Shown here one piece after another: positions 60,986 to 64,000 of a stretch of 64,000 nucleotides of DNA. This DNA is from Acanthornis magna (Eukaryota > Chordata > Aves > Passeriformes > Acanthizidae). Below the pieces are notes generated by a model. It ran no database searches and had not been told where the DNA came from. It saw only the letters and a list, made by a program, of their open reading frames with translations. The stretch lies in the NCBI GenBank assembly GCA_036785705.1, contig JAWUZG010000029.1, positions 12,725,501 through 12,789,500 of the forward strand, written 5' to 3'. Numbering within the stretch: the first letter of the stretch is position 1; each line of letters opens with the position of its first letter. Position numbers and translations under genes: made by a program.

Positions 60986-63900
60986 GGCAGAAATTAATCT
61001 GGAGAAGCATTAAATCAGTTCCATCCAATGACAGTTACTGCATACTGCTTTCATTGCCCAAGGACAAATAAGAAATAGAGATCTGTTCTGCTCTCTCTGG
61101 GAAGGTCAAAGATGCACAAGATCACAAGATTTGCCAGCCACAGTCACAGAGATTGCTTAGCAGTGATGTAGCAGAGGCATCTGGCTGGTGCCAAGGGAGT
61201 TAGAGAAGGGAATAAAGCTGCTCTGGGGAGGTAGGTACCCAGATATTTGGTAGTGAGACTTGGATTCCCCTCCACAGCTAGAAGGAAAGAGGATGAAAAG
61301 ATGAGCTGGTAAAGCAAAGTTCCTGGTGTGCAGGGTACAATGTGCCTGACACCTGCGTGTTTTGGAATGTGGGCTATTTAACTGCCTGCTAGATATTGTC
61401 CACATCCTTCCTCTGGATAACAAATCAGGTTAAGATCTGGTTTGTACTGTCAAAGACTGGAGTGAGAGTATTTGATACTGGTACCAAGAAAAAGAAAGTT
61501 AAAAACAACCACTATTTAACTTACAGTGATGTTTTTATCTGGTGTATTTCTTTTTATGGTGGTAACCTAGACGTCTATTAAAAAGTAGAATATAATGCTC
61601 TCTAAAAATACCGAACATAAAAAACTATCGCATTGTTTGAATTGCATTGCTAGTAGTACTCCACGCTAACATTACAATAGTTGCCATGAAGCTGATCATA
61701 CATGCACTTTAATAACTGTTATTATGTCTGCTGCTGCAACTCTAGGCACACTATGCTTATACTGGAATTTTAAAATAAGGCTGAAGAATATTTGAGTCAT
61801 TCAGAGTAGACATTTTGTACCGTGGAGGAATTTCTAATGAAATGTTTCCTGATGAAACTTGAAGGCTTCTAACAAACAGAACATGACATTCACACGCTCT
61901 GACATAATTTTATAACTCCTCAAAACTTTTCTGTCATCTAGGCAATGGAGAACACTGCTCTGGTAGGGTTTGTATTCTTTATTCTTCTAAGTGAATCTTC
62001 TGGTACTCAATGAATCTTACTCCAACTTTTTGATTTTTTTTTTTAAATATGTGAATGGAACAGTCCAGGAAAGCCCCAGAGATGGATCTTGGGTCAGGCA
62101 CATGCTCTGATAATTTTGGTACCATCAGTAGTATAGTGAACAGCTTATGCTTTGCCATTAATGCATCCTAATTTACTGCTTGACTGACTTAAACTCATAC
62201 TCTCCATCTTCTGCTGAGGTTGTCAGTAGGACTCTTCTTTAGCACTGGTTTTACTCTTTCTAGCTGGCAAAGTCTAAAATTCAAGATTCCCTTTTGTTTT
62301 GTAATGATAGCAGAAACTGCTTGGGCTGCAGAGCCAGAAGAGTGTGTGACAGTGTGCAACAATACAGACCCAGAGAAGGCATTGGTTGTTGCTCTAACAA
62401 CATCTGAGACTCTCTTTCACCCCTCCAGTCTGACTGCATGATCTTACATAACATTTCTGTTTCACTTATTCCTACCAGAGATCCAGAGAATTTCTCTCAA
62501 ATGCAAAACATTCAAAACCCTTGGGAAACCAAATCAGGGATCTAATTTTGACACTGAACAAAGGCCATCCAGAGGAACCATTAAGTAAATGTCTCCACAG
62601 CACTCCATGGAACAAAAATCCAGCAAAGATGATGGAGAAAGAATGTTAAAAGTCTCCATGTTTCTTTTATTGGACCTAACACAATGTCTTTCTACTTTTT
62701 TTACCAAATTCTAGGTTAAGACAGAAGAAGAAACCGTAATGTGAGCATGGAGAAAACTCCAGATTTCCCTCTGTTCCAGTGGGTACTCAGCCTGTATAAG
62801 ACAAAGTTGTTTCCACGAAAAACTTATTTTATGTTCTAATAAAGGAGTGAATGCATCTGCATTAGTGTGGTTCTTTGCCTGGGTGAAATAGCTCTGTCAA
62901 GATTAGCTTGGGTTCATATAATTTCAATTTTGAGCTGAGCACAGTTCTACTGAACCTGGGATGAAGGTAGGAGATTGCCTCCATGCTGCTTTGTTGCCCT
63001 GTACAGCCTTTGAGCTGTGCTCTGGCTTCAAGTTGTAGCAGCTTCAGGTTTTGATTTCCCTTGCTGCCCTTGCTTGACTAAAGCTTGGCCCTGATTTAAA
63101 CAGGGCGAGGTGCTGCCATTAATGCAGCTGCCTACTGATGTCGATGACATGGGTAGTTTATTCAGCAGATGGTATTCAGACTGGCATTGACTTTTGGTTT
63201 GTTCTCAGCACCCCATCCATCAGCTGAGCACTGCATCAGCAATGCTCTGACACTTACTAAATTTAGAGTTGTTGGGATTTTTTAGACGACTTCATCTGTT
63301 TTGGTGGCTCACAGAAAATATGTGCTTTTGTCCAATCAACAAAACAATTACTCTCTTTTTGTCTGCTTGGACATCTCCGGGGGGAGGAAAGGGCAGGACG
63401 GGATTGCATTCTTAGGCAAAAGTACACAGGCTAGGGGAAAGAGACAGAAACCAGATTAGTGGACCCTGTAGATGTTTGTCTGCCCTAAGGCAACAGGGTT
63501 GTGGGTTAAAACTTTTAGAAGGTCTGACTATATCTCTTGCTGACTTGAGTTCATGGTTAAGAGAATTTTCTAAAACCGTAAGAATGGAAATAGTTGGAAC
63601 CAGGCTCTAGAGCTGTAGTTTGCTAAGCAAGGAGAAGGGGAACAGGGCATGAGAGCCTCTCCTGTGATTTGAGAGGGAGCTGAACTGGATCTGCTCTCTC
63701 AGGATGAAGCTTCCCAAGTTACTCAGTGACAGCTTGGCACTAGAGATGCTTTTCTTTTGCTGCCTCTTTCTTTCCTCATGTACCTTCCTTTTTCCAGTCA
63801 GAAGTGACCAGGAGAACAACAAAACGTTCCATGCAAAACGTTCCTTGCACAAATCAACGTTCAAGGAGGTACCTGCACCACAGCCTCCCTGGAGCTACAT

Positions 63901-64000
63901 CCATGCTGCTCCATGTGCTCAGCTGCCCTCTGACAGCCTCTCTCCTCATGCTCGTCCTCCCTGCTGTTCAGCGGCCTCGCAGCTGTGCTGTGTTGGTCCC

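Larger units (their letters stand above)
47367..64000. other. Intergenic DNA to the window end, no gene recognised
   Basis: AT-rich unique sequence with scattered simple repeats: (TG)9 at 51724-51741, T24 at 54219-54242 and A12 plus (TA)n at 60958-60985. Frames of 100-154 codons occur but lack similarity, splice logic or codon bias that would support them. The last 120 bp become GC-richer without any feature I recognise. Confidence 0.55.

Noticed and set aside
29861..64000. STAC exons on the minus strand
   Set aside because: Expected from mammalian synteny, but no SH3-like or C1-like coding segment was recognised by eye. Absence is not proven without a search.

Overview
The window is vertebrate nuclear DNA, most likely from a bird. 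It is AT-rich, has long introns and one CpG-island promoter. It carries several CR1 LINE fragments with the usual avian truncated 3' ends, one solo LTR of an avian ERVL-like type with an intact 5-bp target duplication, and an interstitial (TTAGGG)n array. The species cannot be named from the sequence. The LTR type suggests a neoavian bird, but that is inference.

One protein-coding gene is recognisable: DCLK3 (doublecortin-like kinase 3), complete on the + strand. Five coding exons (2282-2342, 15388-17270, 25392-25524, 26429-26596, 27544-27740) join with closed phase into an 813-residue protein. Its order is a short Pro/Ala-rich N-terminus, one doublecortin domain, a long Lys/Glu/Arg-rich linker and a complete CAMK-type kinase domain. 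Exon 1 sits in a CpG island (about 1830-2600). A CR1 3' end stops about 40 bp before that island. Intron 1 is about 13 kb and intron 2 about 8 kb. Intron 2 holds two CR1 fragments and the solo LTR.

Region by region: 1-1540 is upstream flank with no recognised gene; 1545-1792 is CR1; 1830-2600 is the promoter island and exon 1; 2343-15387 is intron 1, with a CR1 copy at 9.4-9.9 kb and a 32-bp-arm hairpin at 4.8 kb; 15388-27740 holds the rest of the coding sequence; 27741 to about 29860 is the probable 3' UTR. From there to 64000 is about 34 kb with no gene I can support. That part holds a CR1 stub, simple repeats, an A/C-only tract, the interstitial telomeric array at 46973-47366 and some homeobox-site-rich stretches that might be enhancers.

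I found no convincing novel biological system. The points most worth checking are the tandem NAGNAG acceptor at the last DCLK3 exon, the choice between two in-frame start codons, the structured interstitial telomeric array, the solo LTR close to exon 3, and the long hairpin in intron 1.
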